This document shows positions 9,796-20,785 of a stretch of 64,000 nt of DNA, in pieces; position 1 is the first letter of the stretch, and every line of letters begins with the position of its first letter. The translations under genes were made by a program, and so were the position numbers. Origin of the DNA: Adiantum capillus-veneris (lineage: Eukaryota; Streptophyta; Polypodiopsida; Polypodiales; Pteridaceae); NCBI GenBank assembly GCA_014529385.2, contig CM043953.1:76351872-76415871 (forward strand). The letters run 5' to 3'. The notes under the pieces are model-generated. The model did not search any database. It was given only the letters and a program-made list of their open reading frames with translations, and was not told where the DNA came from.

Positions 9796-11794
9796 GGATA
9801 GATATTGGGTGAACTTTTTGAGGGGCTCCAGAGTGAGCTTCTTTCAAATATTCCATGGATGCCATATTTTTAGAAAAAAGCTCACCCATGAAGTGATTGG
9901 AATGATTGGAGCGGGCTTTCTGGAGAGAGATGTTTTTATTGTTATCTAACCAACACAGGAATTTTTTCAAAAAGATAAATCCATGTGTTTTGTTCACCAA
10001 GAAAATCACTCCTCGCTCGACTATGAAAGGAATGCACATTTTTTAAAAAATTCGTTGCATTTTTCCATCGCTGTTTGATCTTATAGCCAACAATTCCAAT
10101 CCTTGAATGGCCTCCAAAGTTGACACAAACAACATCTTGACACTAAAAATGCCTCCTCAACACTCTGGGAACATGTCGATGAAACCTCACTCAACTACCT
10201 CTAAAACGTACTCCATCTATCATTCTTTAAGAAAACCACTCCTCGCTCGACTTTAAGAGTAATGTGCATTTTCTTTGAAATCTACTGCGTTTTTTCATCA
10301 CCGTCAAATTGTAGCAAAGGTGACCCAAATTTAGTCACATCATTGTTGTGTGCTACTCACTCTATGGGTATACGGGATCCAAACCCACTATCCAAGGCCG
10401 GCTCTTCGTATACGCCGATGCAGCCTCACTCAACTCACTCTAAAATGTATTCCATCTATCTCTCTTTGACCAACATTTGAGTGTTTCGAGCCTTCGACCA
10501 CCTTGACACTAAACATGCCTCCTCAATACTTTGGAAACATGCAATCCATGTGCTTTGTTCGTCAAGGGAATCACTCCTGGCTCAACTCGAAGAGAACTGC
10601 GTTATTTCTTTGAAACTTTAACATGTCGAATCTTGTACCCATGTCAACCCAAATGCAGCCAAATCATTGGTGTGTGATGCTTATGCCAAGTGTATAGGAG
10701 ATCCAAACCCACTTGCCAAGGCTGGCTCTCGGTGTAGGTCAAGGCAGACTCACTCAACTCCCTTTGATACGCACTCCATCTGTCTCTCTTTGACCGACAT
10801 CCTAGTGTTCCGAGCATCCAAACACCTTGACACTAAACATGCCTTATTAACACCTTTGAAACAAGCAATCCATGTTCTTCATTCATAGTGAAAATCACTC
10901 CTCGCTTGCCTCTGAGAGGAATGCACATTTTTCTTTGAAATTCACTGCATTTGTTCGTCACTCGACTTCCTTTGGAGCTCAGTTCATTTGTCCCTTTGAA
11001 CAAGATCTGAGTGTTCCGAACGTCCAAATATCTTAACGCTAAATATGCCTCCTCAACATTCTGGAAACATGTCATGCATGTTTTTCGTTTGCCAAGAAAA
11101 CCAGTCCTCGCTCGACTTTGAGAGTAATGTGCATTTTCTCTGAAATCCGCTGTGTTTTTTCATTGCCATCAAACTATAGTGAAGGCGGCCCAAATTCAGT
11201 CACATCATTGTTGTGTGCTACTCACTCCAAGGGTATATGGGATCCAAACCCACTAGCCAAGGTCGGCTCTCCGTATACGCCGAGACAGCCTCACTCAACT
11301 CCCTCTGAAACTTACTCCATCTATCCCTCTTTGACCAACATCTAAGTGTTTTGAGCCTTGACACTAAACATGCCTCCTCAATACTTTGGAAACATGCAAT
11401 CCATGTGCTTTGTTCGTCAAGGGAATCACTCCTGGCTTGACTCTGAGAGAAGTGCATAGTTTCTCTGAAACTATAACCTGTCAAATCTTGTACCCATGTC
11501 GACCCAAATGTAGCCAAATCATGGTGTGTGATGCTTATTCCATGTCTATGTTAAGTATGGAGCCTGATTTACCCTTGTAATTTTCTGTGGTAAAAGCGCA
11601 CATTTGTAAGGCCCCCATTATGAGGAGAAGCCATCGTGCGTGAAGGAAAATCACTCACCGGAAACCAAAATTTTCACGGACAAGACTCAGGGGAAACTTT
11701 AGAGGCCCCCGATAACTTTTTTTCCGCCGGAATATTCCTTTTCGCTGGAATATTATGGCCGGACGGCGGCCAGAAAGTGGTCGGAAAACAACCG

Positions 11795-11905
11795 GTCGGT
11801 TGGCCGGTGGCCGGTAGTCAATGGTCGATGGCCGGTGGTCGGAAGTCAATGGCTGGTGGCCGGTGGTCAGAAGTCAATGGCCAGTGGCCGGTGGCCGAAT
11901 TCAAA
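11795..11905 (+). repeat. GGCCGGTGGTC minisatellite in U3 of the solo LTR
   Basis: About four imperfect copies of a ~28-bp unit (GGTCGGAAGTCAATGG then CTGGTGGCC) lie some 120-230 bp upstream of the TATA box. Tandem repeats at this position in LTRs often act as enhancers; that role is inference here. Confidence 0.75.
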
Positions 11906-12026
11906 ATCGGACTTGTCTTCTCAAGGGCGGCCACACATGGGCGGATTGGAGGGTCCGATTTGGACTTATTCGCACAAGGGCGGCTACACATGGCTGTCTC
12001 TCATAAGAGAGGGCAGCCCTTTTGGC

Positions 12027-12037
12027 CTATAAAAGGA
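12027..12037 (+). promoter_or_regulatory. TATA box of the solo LTR
   Basis: CCTATAAAAGG sits about 480 bp into the LTR, followed by a plausible transcription start region and a CT-rich U5. Only the sequence match and position support it. Confidence 0.7.
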
Positions 12038-14852
12038 GGCCATTTCTACACACATTTCATAGTGTGAAGTTGATGCAACAAGGTGACTGTGAGGTGGTGA
12101 GAGTGAAGCAAGGCGGGAGCTCTATCAAGGGTTTAATCCCTTTGTAAACTACTTCTTCTTTTGAAGTGCTAAAGCCATTGAGTGGCTGCTTTCCCGTGGA
12201 CGTAGCCCACATTGGCTGAACCATGTATATCGTGTGTACTCTCTCTCTCTCTACTCTACTCTATAATCTCTTGTGTGTGAAATATATCTCTCTCCATTAA
12301 GTAATCTACTCAAAAATCTATTTAGCTACGTCTTATTTTCTAATAGTGTATACGAGATCCAAACCCACTTGCCAAGGCCGGTTCTCGGTATAGGTCGAGG
12401 CAGCCTCACTCAACTTCCTCTGAAACTCACTCCATCTGTCTCTCTTTGACCAACATCCTAGCGTTCCGAGCATCCAAACACCTTGACACAAAACATGCCT
12501 TATTAACACCTTTGAAACAAGCAATCCATGTTCTTCATTCATGGTGAAAACCACTCCTCGCTTGCATCTGAGAGGAATGCGCATTTTTCTCTGAATTTTG
12601 CTGCACTGTTCGTCAACGCCCTTTGGAACTTAGTTTATTTGTCCCTTTGAAAAAATTCTGAGTGTTTCGAACGAACATCTTGACACTAAATGTGCCTTAT
12701 CAACACTCTGGAAACATGTCATGCATGTTTTTGGTTTGCCAAGAAAAACGCTTCTTGCTCGACTTTGAGAGTAATATGCATTTTCTCTGAAATCCGCTGC
12801 ATTTTTTCATCGTCGTCAAACTATAGCAAAGGCGACCCAATTTCAGTCACATCATTTTTGTGTGCTGCTCACTCCATGGGTATATGCAAACCCACTAGCC
12901 AAGGTCGGCTCTCCATATAGGCCGACGCAGCCTCACTCAACTCCCTTTGAAATGCACTCCATCTATCCCTCTTTGACCAACATTTGAGTGTTCCAAGCCT
13001 TGAACCACCTTGACACTAAACATGCCTCCTCAATACTTTGGAAACATGCAATCCATGTGCTTTTTTTGTCAAGGGAATCACTCCTGGCTCGACTCTGAGA
13101 GAAGTGTGTAACTTCTTTGAAACTTTAAAATGTCGAATCGTGTACCCATGTCGACCCAAATGCAGCCAAATCGTGGTGTGTGATACTCACACCATGTGTA
13201 TACAAGATCCAAATCCACTTGCCAAGGCCGAATCTTGGTATAGGTCGTGGCAACCTCACTCAACTCCCTCTGAAACGCACTCCATTTGTCTCTCTTTGAC
13301 AGCATCCTAGTGTTCCCAGCATCCAAACACCTTGACATTAAACATGCCTTATTAACACCTTTTAAACAAGCAATCCATGTTCTTCGTTCGTAGTGAAAAC
13401 CACTCCTTGCTTGCCTTTGAGAGGAATGCGCATTTTTCTTTGAAATCTGCTGCATTTGTTCGTCACTCAACTCCCTTTGGAACGCGATTAATTCGTCCCT
13501 TTGAACAAGATTTGAGTGTTCCAAACGTCCAAACATCTTGATACTAAATATGCCTCCTCAACACTCTTGAAGCATGTCATGCATGTTTTTCGTTTGCCAA
13601 GAAAACCACTCCATGATGTGACTTTGAGAGTAATGTGCATTTTCTCTGAATTCCGCTGCGTTTTTTCATCATCGTCAAAGTGTAGCGAAGGGGACCCAAA
13701 TTTAGTCACATCATTATTGTGTGCTACTCACTCCATGGGTATATGGGATCCAAACCCACCAGCCAAGGTCAGCTCTCCGTATAGACCGACACAACCTCAC
13801 TCAACTCCGTCTGAAACGAAATCCATCTATCCCTCTTTGACCAACATCTAAGTGTTTCCAGCGTCCAAACACATTGACACTAAACATGCCTCATCAATAC
13901 TCTAGAAAGATGTACTTTATGTGTTTCATTTTCCAAGAAATGCGCTCCTCGCTTGACTATGAGAAGAATGCACATTTTCTATGAAATTTGCTGCATTTTT
14001 TTGTCGTCGTCTAGTCTTATAGCCAATGCGACCCAAACACAGCTAGATCATTGATGTTTGCCTCTCACAACATGGATATACGGGATCCAAATATACTTGC
14101 CAATGCCGGCTCTCGGTATAGGCCGACATAGCCTCACTCCACTTCCTCTGAAACGCACTCCATTTGTCGTTCTTTGACCAACATCTCAGTGTTCGGAGCG
14201 TTCAACCACATTGACACCAAGCATGCCTTATTAAAACCTTAGAACATGCAATCCATATTCTTCATACGCAGTGAAAACCATTCCTCGCTTGCCTCTGAGC
14301 GGAATGCGCATTTTTCTCAAAAACCCGCTGCATTTCTTTCTCACTCAACTCCCTTTGGAATGTGTCACTTAACTCCCTTTGGAATGTGTTTCATCCGACC
14401 ACCCAAACTCAAACCATGCCTCCTCAACACTCTAGAAACATGCAATCCTTGGGTTTCATTTTCCAGGAAAACCACTCCTCGCTTTACTCTGAGAGGATTG
14501 CATAGTTTCTCTAAAACAATTTCTCTAAAATCATTGGTATGTGCTACTAACACCATGGGTAAATGGGATCCAAACCTACTTGCCAAGACACATTTGACAT
14601 TACTTGCCAAGACACATTACAATATTATGACTAGAAGAAAGAAGAAAATGGTTCCATACAAAACTTTCAATATTTGGAATGGCAAACACATTTTCACAAT
14701 GGAAGACGTTACAATGTCATAGAAAAGACAAGAGAGTAGCTATAGTCGACAATATGAATCTGTCGTGCACAACATTTTTAGTTATTACAACTTTTTAGTT
14801 TGTACATCCCAACTATAATTGTAGTCAACTAGTGTTTGTCCATATCCCAAAA

Positions 14853-15803
14853 TCATTGTTCTAATGCTTTTCTTTTGCTTATTCGCGCTGTCTGTGCTTT
14901 CATGATTTTTGGAAGCTCATCCAAAAATGCTTCACCAGTCTCCATGATCTTGAAGTATCTTCCCATGTGGCTACCAAGCAAAGCAAGAGCACATGTGTCT
15001 CCTCCATATTGCACTACCATATCTCCCTTTTTTGTGTACATGTTCAATATTTGATACAGATAGCAATGTCCACGTTCCATTCCTCTTGCAACAAGAGGAC
15101 TTGTGAGATTAGGAGAAAATTAGAGTTATCAATTACTCCACACAGGAAAAGAAATCGATTACCCTGCACAAAAATAGACGTACCTCTCAATGGTGTTCCA
15201 TCTTCTTACATGATCCATTCACCCTCTTGGATTGTATCTAGCCATGTGTCCTCATTTGGTTTCATCACTTCAGCAATTGGGGCCTGGTTTTTCTTGAAAA
15301 TGGTAAGAAGAAGTGATCTTATGATCATATTAGCATCCTTGCATACAGGTGTCTTGCAAACTATGATTGTGGTGTATGCTAGCTTCCAACCTACGGCTGC
15401 TGCAACATCATGTACCATTCGATGTTGGCTACGTATGCAAACAACAACAAATATGCAAACTATGTATGCAAACAACAACAAACATGCCACTGTCATCTGC
15501 TGTCAAAAAACTCAGACATGCAACTTTGCCAAAATGACAGACGTCCATGTCATTTGATTCCTGTGCAGATGACGAAGGTATACCGTGCACAGGGAAATTT
15601 GGAGGCAGAGACATGAATGAAGTGGACAGTGAAGCAGCCACCCAAACCCCATCTCTAACATACACATGGTCATCCTGTTTTACATTGCCTTCAATCCATG
15701 CCAACATGGAGCCAACAATCTCATTTTCTTCCATGCTTGTATCCAAGAAAGAGATAGATACATTCTGCTCGTCGAACACTGAAGAACACAACCAACAAAA
15801 CAA
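14853..15803 (-). pseudogene. Gene-like fragment, possible methylase-fold protein
   Basis: Three minus-strand segments in three different frames (15803-15429, 15496-15206, 15080-14853) look like decayed or spliced pieces of one protein. The first contains DDHVYVRDGVWVAASLS. The second contains AAAVGWKLAYTTIIVCKTPV and ends GEWIM before a stop. The third reads NMYTKKGDMVVQYGGDTCAL, then LLGSHMGRYFKIMETGEAF. The last segment resembles the SAM-binding motif of N-6/N-4 DNA methylases, where a D-x-GGGT-type loop is followed by GR-x(n)-E-x-DE-x-F. Between segments two and three, GGTACGT and TTGCAAG could be splice sites, so an intron is possible. A (CAAACAACAA)-type repeat interrupts the middle. 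The assignment is weak; a retro-captured host gene fragment is an alternative. Confidence 0.4.
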
Positions 15804-15899
15804 AGTAGTTGGTCAACAATATATATGCCTTAAAAAATGATAGCATTGAAATTCTCAAAATAGTTCTTGCAAAAACCTAGATTTCAGTGCTCGCCATCG

Positions 15900-16621
15900 T
15901 CTGTTGATCTCCCTCTTGATCTAACAATTGCTCCAAGGAGTGGGACAATTCTTTGAGCTCTTTTTTAGTTGGCCCAAATTTTTTAGTTGGCCCGAATTGC
16001 TCCAAGGAGTGGGAGAATTCTTTGAGCTCTTTTTTAGTTGGCCCGAATCTTTGAGAATTCTATACTTGGGCTTCTCAAACCAATTTTTCCCAGATTCTCG
16101 TGTTAGTCCTACTAGGCTGTGAAATCTATGTTAGACTAAAAAAATTCCCCAATCGAATTTCTGTAGCTCATTTTGCAAGAATTCTACAAAAGTAGGTCTG
16201 GCCGCCTAATTTAGGCTTCCCGCTTCCATCTGCCAATTTGATTGAAATTTTTTGTGCTTGTCTGTCTTGTCTTTTTTATCACAAGCTTGTCTTTAGTTTT
16301 TCCATCTGAGCTCCTTTGCTATTTATTATTAATTTTGGCCTTGTTTATTGGAAAATTCAAAGAAAATAACGAAATGCGCTAAAAAAGCAAAGTAATTAAG
16401 AAAATCCATTGAAAAACATAGCTTTATTGTTTTTTGTTGGATTTCTCTATTTTTAAGTCTGACAATCGAGAAAATGGTGAAGAACAACAAAAAAGGACTA
16501 TTTTTTGATGATTTTTTGATATATACACTATTTACACTCATCGGGGAGATATTATCAGTTAAATTTTCCCTGTAGATGCTCAAAAAATCATAAAAAACAA
16601 GAAAACAAGTGTTTGTGGACA
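15900..16621 (-). mobile_element. LTR-type repeat, minus orientation, homologous to 34105-34724
   Basis: Read on the minus strand from 16621 (TGTCCACAAACAC), this segment matches the LTR at 34105-34724 in order: GATAATATCTCCCCGATGAG, TGTAAATAGTGTATATA, the AAATAGCAAAGGAGCTCAGA region, and CACAGCCTAGTAGGA. The far end near 15900 is uncertain. A 69-bp direct duplication (units from about 15927 and 15996, containing ATTGCTCCAAGGAGTGGGA) is private to this copy. It appears to be an LTR relic of the element C family in the opposite orientation to its neighbours. Confidence 0.65.
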
Positions 16622-16869
16622 CTTTCCACCACCCCATTGCATTAGAACCTAGGAGTAGGGTAAGTAAGTTCCGAGGTGGATTTCAGAACATTGCTCTCTC
16701 CAAAAGAATCAATTGTGAGTTGTTATTTGAAGTTGCAGAATTTCATGTCTATGGCTAGATATAGCACGAAAAGACTCCAAACCACTCAATCCAACTGGAG
16801 AGTATGCTTAGAAGTTGTATGAACTAGTGGGTAAGCTCAAGGACACATTAAGGTAAAAATTTCAAGAGT
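16622..16869. other. Unassigned spacer before copy B
   Basis: No coding or repeat family is recognised. On the minus strand the segment ends in a weak polypurine run (ATGGGGTGGTGGAAAG) just before the inverted LTR start, so it may be the tail of that minus-strand element. Confidence 0.4.
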
Positions 16870-16979
16870 TTGCAAAAACTCAGATTATTTACTTTTTCTT
16901 GACATTTAAGGCCAAATTAAGTTTTGACTTGATTCATAGGCTTAAAATAGCTCATGAAAAGACTGTCCATTGAAAAAGT

Positions 16980-18270
16980 GCAAAAAAATGTTCATTTTAG
17001 GTCTAAAGTAAATAATCACGATTATTTACTTTCAGCTCAAAACTAACCAAGCTTGATAATAGTGACTCATTGCATGTGTACAAACAAATTTTGTAAAGGA
17101 CCAAAGAATTTGGATCACCAAATTGACCAAAAACTAGGTCAAAACTAAAGTCTGTACTGACTTCCGGGAACTTGAGTGTAAATTGGAAATTTTTTTGTTC
17201 AAACTCAATGAAACTTGGTTCATAGTCTTATATTGATGTGATAGACATGTGTATATGCTCAGTTGACCAAAAAGATGCAAAAATTTGCCAGAAGTAAATA
17301 ATCGTGATTATTTACGTCTACCCCGTTTTTCAACGTTTTTGACCAAGTTAGCATACCACTAGCTTTACCATGTTATAATAAGCCCATAAATCAAAATTTC
17401 TAAGATTTGGATCATTGGATTGAAAATTGTGGCCAATTTGCAAAGTCAGTCTACAGATATAAAAGTGATGACCATTTGAGCCAAAAATTGTCCAAACGTG
17501 ATCAAACTTGGCTAGGGTGCTTAAGTTGAGATACCTCACAGATCTATGTCAATATTAGGACAAAAACTTGGAAAAACATAGCTGGAGTAAATAATTATGA
17601 TTATTTACTTTTGCTTCAAAAATTGATAATCTTGCACATTTGAGTATACCACAAGGTCAAGCATATCAAGTAGACCACATAAATCAATTTTAGTGAAATT
17701 TGGATCACAAAAGTGAGACTTAAGCCAGATTCTTGAAATCAGAGTCTGCGGGCACGGAACAGTTGTTAAACTTAAATACATTTTGTCCAAACTTAGTCAA
17801 ACTTGTCCAAGGACCTTAACAAGTTGAATACTTGGCAAACCAAGCCAAAAAGTGCAAAAATTTGACAAAAAGTAAATAATCGTGATTATTTACTACTGCA
17901 ACAGAGAGACACCAATTTTGGCTTTTGAACTTGTAAAGTGTTAAACCAACATAATACAAGGCCATCGGGAAATTTTGGGTTCAATCGGATCCAAACTAGT
18001 ACATGTTCGCTCAGTTTTCAGATTGCAGATTAGTCCTTTGAACTTTTGCAAAATTAGGGTCTGAAAGTCTCCACTGCTGACTCAATTAGCTCGATGTGAA
18101 GTGATACATATAGACCAATCACAATAGTTAGCAAAAACTATACAATCTTTGCGAAAGAATAGCTAACTTGATCAAAATTGATACAGGAATCAGGTTGCAG
18201 ACAAGGAATTGGCAGCTTGACAGAAGTTGCAATCAAGTCAAGTGGAAGAAGTTGACAACAAGTCAATCCA
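16980..18270 (+). promoter_or_regulatory. Leader of copy B with four spaced palindromes
   Basis: Four 22-bp near-palindromes (arms GTAAATA and TATTTAC) start at 17008, 17294, 17587 and 17872, at spacings of 286, 293 and 285 bp. Their cores read ATCACGAT, ATCGTGAT, ATTATGAT and ATCGTGAT. Nearly all differences from ATCGCGAT are C-to-T or G-to-A changes within the two CpGs, as expected from decay of methylated CpG. The flanking ~290-bp sequence repeats loosely, so the leader is a decayed tandem array of one palindrome-bearing unit. No ORF is present. A GTAAGTA at 18273, just before gag, corresponds to the donor-like site in copy A. Confidence 0.75.
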
Positions 18271-18306
18271 ACAGTAAGTACTCTATCCAGGGCTTCACAA
18301 GTCTTT

Positions 18307-19839
18307 ATGAACCTTAGATCTGGTCCTGTACTAGGAGACCCAGGCATATTTGGAGAAACCTCCAGCAGAGTATCCACCAAAGAAAGTGTGAATCAAGGCA
18401 ATTACTTTCACACTATCCTTGAGGAAGTCTCACACACTTTTTCAGATTCAACATCTGAAATGTCTTCCTACTCGACTCACTCAGAAATCGGAATGACAAT
18501 TCACTATAAGCATATACTCTCTTTTTATAAAACTAACCGCCATGGAGCTCAGGTTTACCTAGATCCTAACGAAGAGTATGCTATTCGCATTGATGACCAT
18601 GGTATTGAGTTTGAAGAGGAAGTCACGGAAAACAAACAAGGAAAAATGTACATGGATAGAAACAGAACTCAGTATTTACAAGTCAAAAACCCTGACATGA
18701 TAGACAAATGGGGGTTAGAAGTAAACACCATAATTCTAGATATGGCAGCAAAAGAAGGACCACCAGCTTTATAATTTGAGGGATACGATCAAGTTGATTT
18801 GAAGCCTTTGAAACGGCTTAGTACGGATAATCCTAGGATCAGAGTCTATTGTTGGGAGGATAGAAACGTAAAAGATCTTCTATGGACTTCGCATGCCAAA
18901 TCAGGAAAACTAACACCCATGAAGATCATCTATATCTTCAAGATCAAAGATAAGGGTTCAACAAATCTATTAACCTACCTGTTTAGGAATTGTTATAATA
19001 ATAACTTTGTTATGATGACTCCTGAGGAGGTAGAACAAACCAAATACCAAGGCTACTCCATAAGGCATTGGATATTGGGTCAAGGACCAGAAACTATTCC
19101 AAGAGATGAACACCATGAGAGGTCTTCCAACAGTAATGTTAAGAAACCAAAAACCACCTCATCACAAAGAAAACCGGGTGACACTAAAGCCAGTCCAGGG
19201 CTACATGAGTCACTAATTCCAACAGACTGGTCTGAAGGACTCGGAATGGGACCAACTACCAGGAGACCGAGAGTTAAACCAAATAGACACGTCAGAGCAG
19301 CTGATTTTCAAAAATGGGTCAAAAAATACATTGGATCAAGGGATCCATATGACCACTTAGCAAGCTTTACGCAAGTGCTAAGAGCAGAACACATATTTGA
19401 CTTCCATACTCAATTCAAGGGGTTTGGAATGACATTAGAAGAAAAAGAATTGACATGGTTCCAAAACATTCCACCAAGGTCAATCATGGATTTGAATACA
19501 TTAGCTCAAGGATTTGTAGCTGCATGTTTCTACAGCTTTAAACAGAAACAAGGTGAGTATGTTAGGGATTGTGCAACTTGAATGAAACATTACATTGCCA
19601 GATGCCCAGAGCTAGAGATACCTATAGAAGAACGACTAGTATCATTGTTTCTAGAGGGACTGTTAAACAAAAAACTTCATGCTATACTGTATAGCAAGAA
19701 GCAGACAACCCTAGAAAAGTGTGTGTCAGATGCTTTTGACTTAGGAGACAATTGTGATATTTTCAAAACCAATACAAGTGGAAACGACTGCTACAACACC
19801 ACTTTTAGCCATCAAAGACATGCTCAAAAGTATGAATGA
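18307..19839 (+). pseudogene. gag of copy B: N-terminal extension plus Retrotrans_gag
   Basis: The capsid polyprotein lies in three pieces separated by single stops (18772 taa, 19579 tga). The N-terminal domain (about 150 residues) holds NRHGAQVYLDPNEEYAIRID and NPDMIDKWGLEVNTI; no known domain is recognised, but it is conserved in A and F. The middle segment (18799 onward) has MKIIYIFKIKDKGS and a GYSIRHWILGQGP motif. The gag core spans about 19340-19830: DFHTQFKGFGMTLEEKELTW, then IPPRSIMDLNTLAQGFVAAC, YSFKQKQGEYVRDCA and RLVSLFLEGLLN. Relative to A, about 36 bp coding for a SKMRIKHNTVAQ-like segment are absent after GFVAACF. Confidence 0.85.
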
Positions 19840-20009
19840 CATGATAAAGAACATGCAAAAAAGCACCTATGAGGGGACTAGGGCAAGGGATACCTCAACA
19901 AGGACAACCAATTAGGTCACAAAAATGGTGTGCAATAGAGGGTAAATGGACCAACCATGAGACCAATGAGTTCTATTACTGACCAAAGTATGATGGGAAT
20001 GTTCAATAC

Positions 20010-20726
20010 GTGCCTATGAGGCCACAAGGACAACCCATGTACAAATATCAACCTAATATGGCCCTAGCTCAAAGACCATCGATGGGTATGGAAATACCTC
20101 AACCCGTGTTGGGCCAACAACCTCCATATCCAACACATAATGCAGTGCTTGTAAAGTACATGCATCTAGAGGGAGTCATAGATGAACAAGCACTAGTGCC
20201 TGTTACACCCTATGCTGAGCCTAGTCCATCTACAGTAATGGTAGAAGGAGAGTGGTATAATTCACATCTACCACCTATGGAAGAACCTTTGACTTATACT
20301 CCACCAGAGCTTGCATCAATGTATTATGTAGCTAATCAAGGTGTTAGACCTCCTATGGTAAGACCCATTATTAAGCCGAGAACTGAAAACTCTCATAATT
20401 GTGGTGCAAGTGATCATTGGAAGAATGAATGCCTAGAGCTTGAAAAAAACCTCAAGCCAGTTGAAGCTTATTGCATACAATGTTGTAAAAAGGGAGGACA
20501 CTTCCCAGAAGATTATCCTAAAAATCCTTTAAACAAGGGTAAAGCAATAGTGAATGTAGTCCAAGTGATACCTAGTAGCTCATCTGAGAGCGAACCGATT
20601 GTTCCATTTAAGGTAATCACCAGAGCCAGGGTAAGAAAAAGAAACATAACTCCTCTAATGATTTGGAGAATACAAAAAATTCCTCTCAAAAGACCAAAAG
20701 AAGTAGAAACAAAAGGCATAAGATGA
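20010..20726 (+). CDS. gag C-terminus of copy B: Pro/Met-rich linker and CCHC knuckles
   Basis: The frame (238 codons) covers a Pro/Met/Gln-rich linker, then the nucleocapsid knuckles. The first knuckle reads SHNCGASDHWKNEC, its first Cys replaced by Ser. The second reads CIQCCKKGGHFPEDY, its last Cys replaced by Tyr. Both would therefore bind zinc poorly, unlike the intact pair in copy A. It ends in a basic Arg/Lys-rich tail (VRKRNITPLMIWRIQK). This is an in-frame remnant of a larger gag-pol frame and not a free-standing gene. Confidence 0.75.
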   Translation: MPMRPQGQPMYKYQPNMALAQRPSMGMEIPQPVLGQQPPYPTHNAVLVKYMHLEGVIDEQALVPVTPYAEPSPSTVMVEGEWYNSHLPPMEEPLTYTPPELASMYYVANQGVRPPMVRPIIKPRTENSHNCGASDHWKNECLELEKNLKPVEAYCIQCCKKGGHFPEDYPKNPLNKGKAIVNVVQVIPSSSSESEPIVPFKVITRARVRKRNITPLMIWRIQKIPLKRPKEVETKGIR

Positions 20727-20785
20727 GAAAATAGAAACAACGGGCAAAAATCGAGGAGAAAGCAAAAAAGCTATTCTAGGAAAAG

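Larger units (their letters stand above)
11549..12345 (+). mobile_element. Solo LTR within the satellite
   Basis: A 797-bp insertion interrupts a monomer between CCATGTCTA and GTGTATACGAGATCC. It starts TGTTA and ends TAATA (expected TAACA; one transition). It is flanked by GTCTA (11544-11548) and GTGTA (12346-12350), a 5-bp target duplication with one mismatch. Inside, a TATA box (CCTATAAAAGG, about 12027-12037) is followed by a CT-rich U5-like segment near 12240-12300, as in plant LTRs. No coding region or second LTR is adjacent, so it is best read as the product of LTR-LTR recombination. The parent family is unknown. Confidence 0.8.
9975..14620. repeat. Higher-order satellite array, interrupted by a solo LTR
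   Basis: Diverged tandem monomers share the phrases AACATGCAATCCATG, CACTCCTCGCTCGACT, GGGATCCAAACCCACT, CTCACTCAACTCCCT and CACCTTGACACTAAACATGCC. The GGATCCAAACCC landmark recurs near 10374, 10698, 11239, 12354, 13204, 13745, 14090 and 14565 (a mutated copy near 12886), giving steps of about 320 and 540 bp. The basic pattern is therefore a repeat of about 850-865 bp, built from two ~325-bp monomers and one ~215-bp monomer lacking the GGATCC section. The minus strand stays open for up to 150 codons, with a recurring FQREL peptide, but no protein family is recognised. I treat it as satellite DNA. Confidence 0.8.

Noticed and set aside
9975..14620. Interpretation of the repeated region as a CRISPR array
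   Set aside because: Plant context, monomers of 215-325 bp, no short direct repeats with unique spacers.
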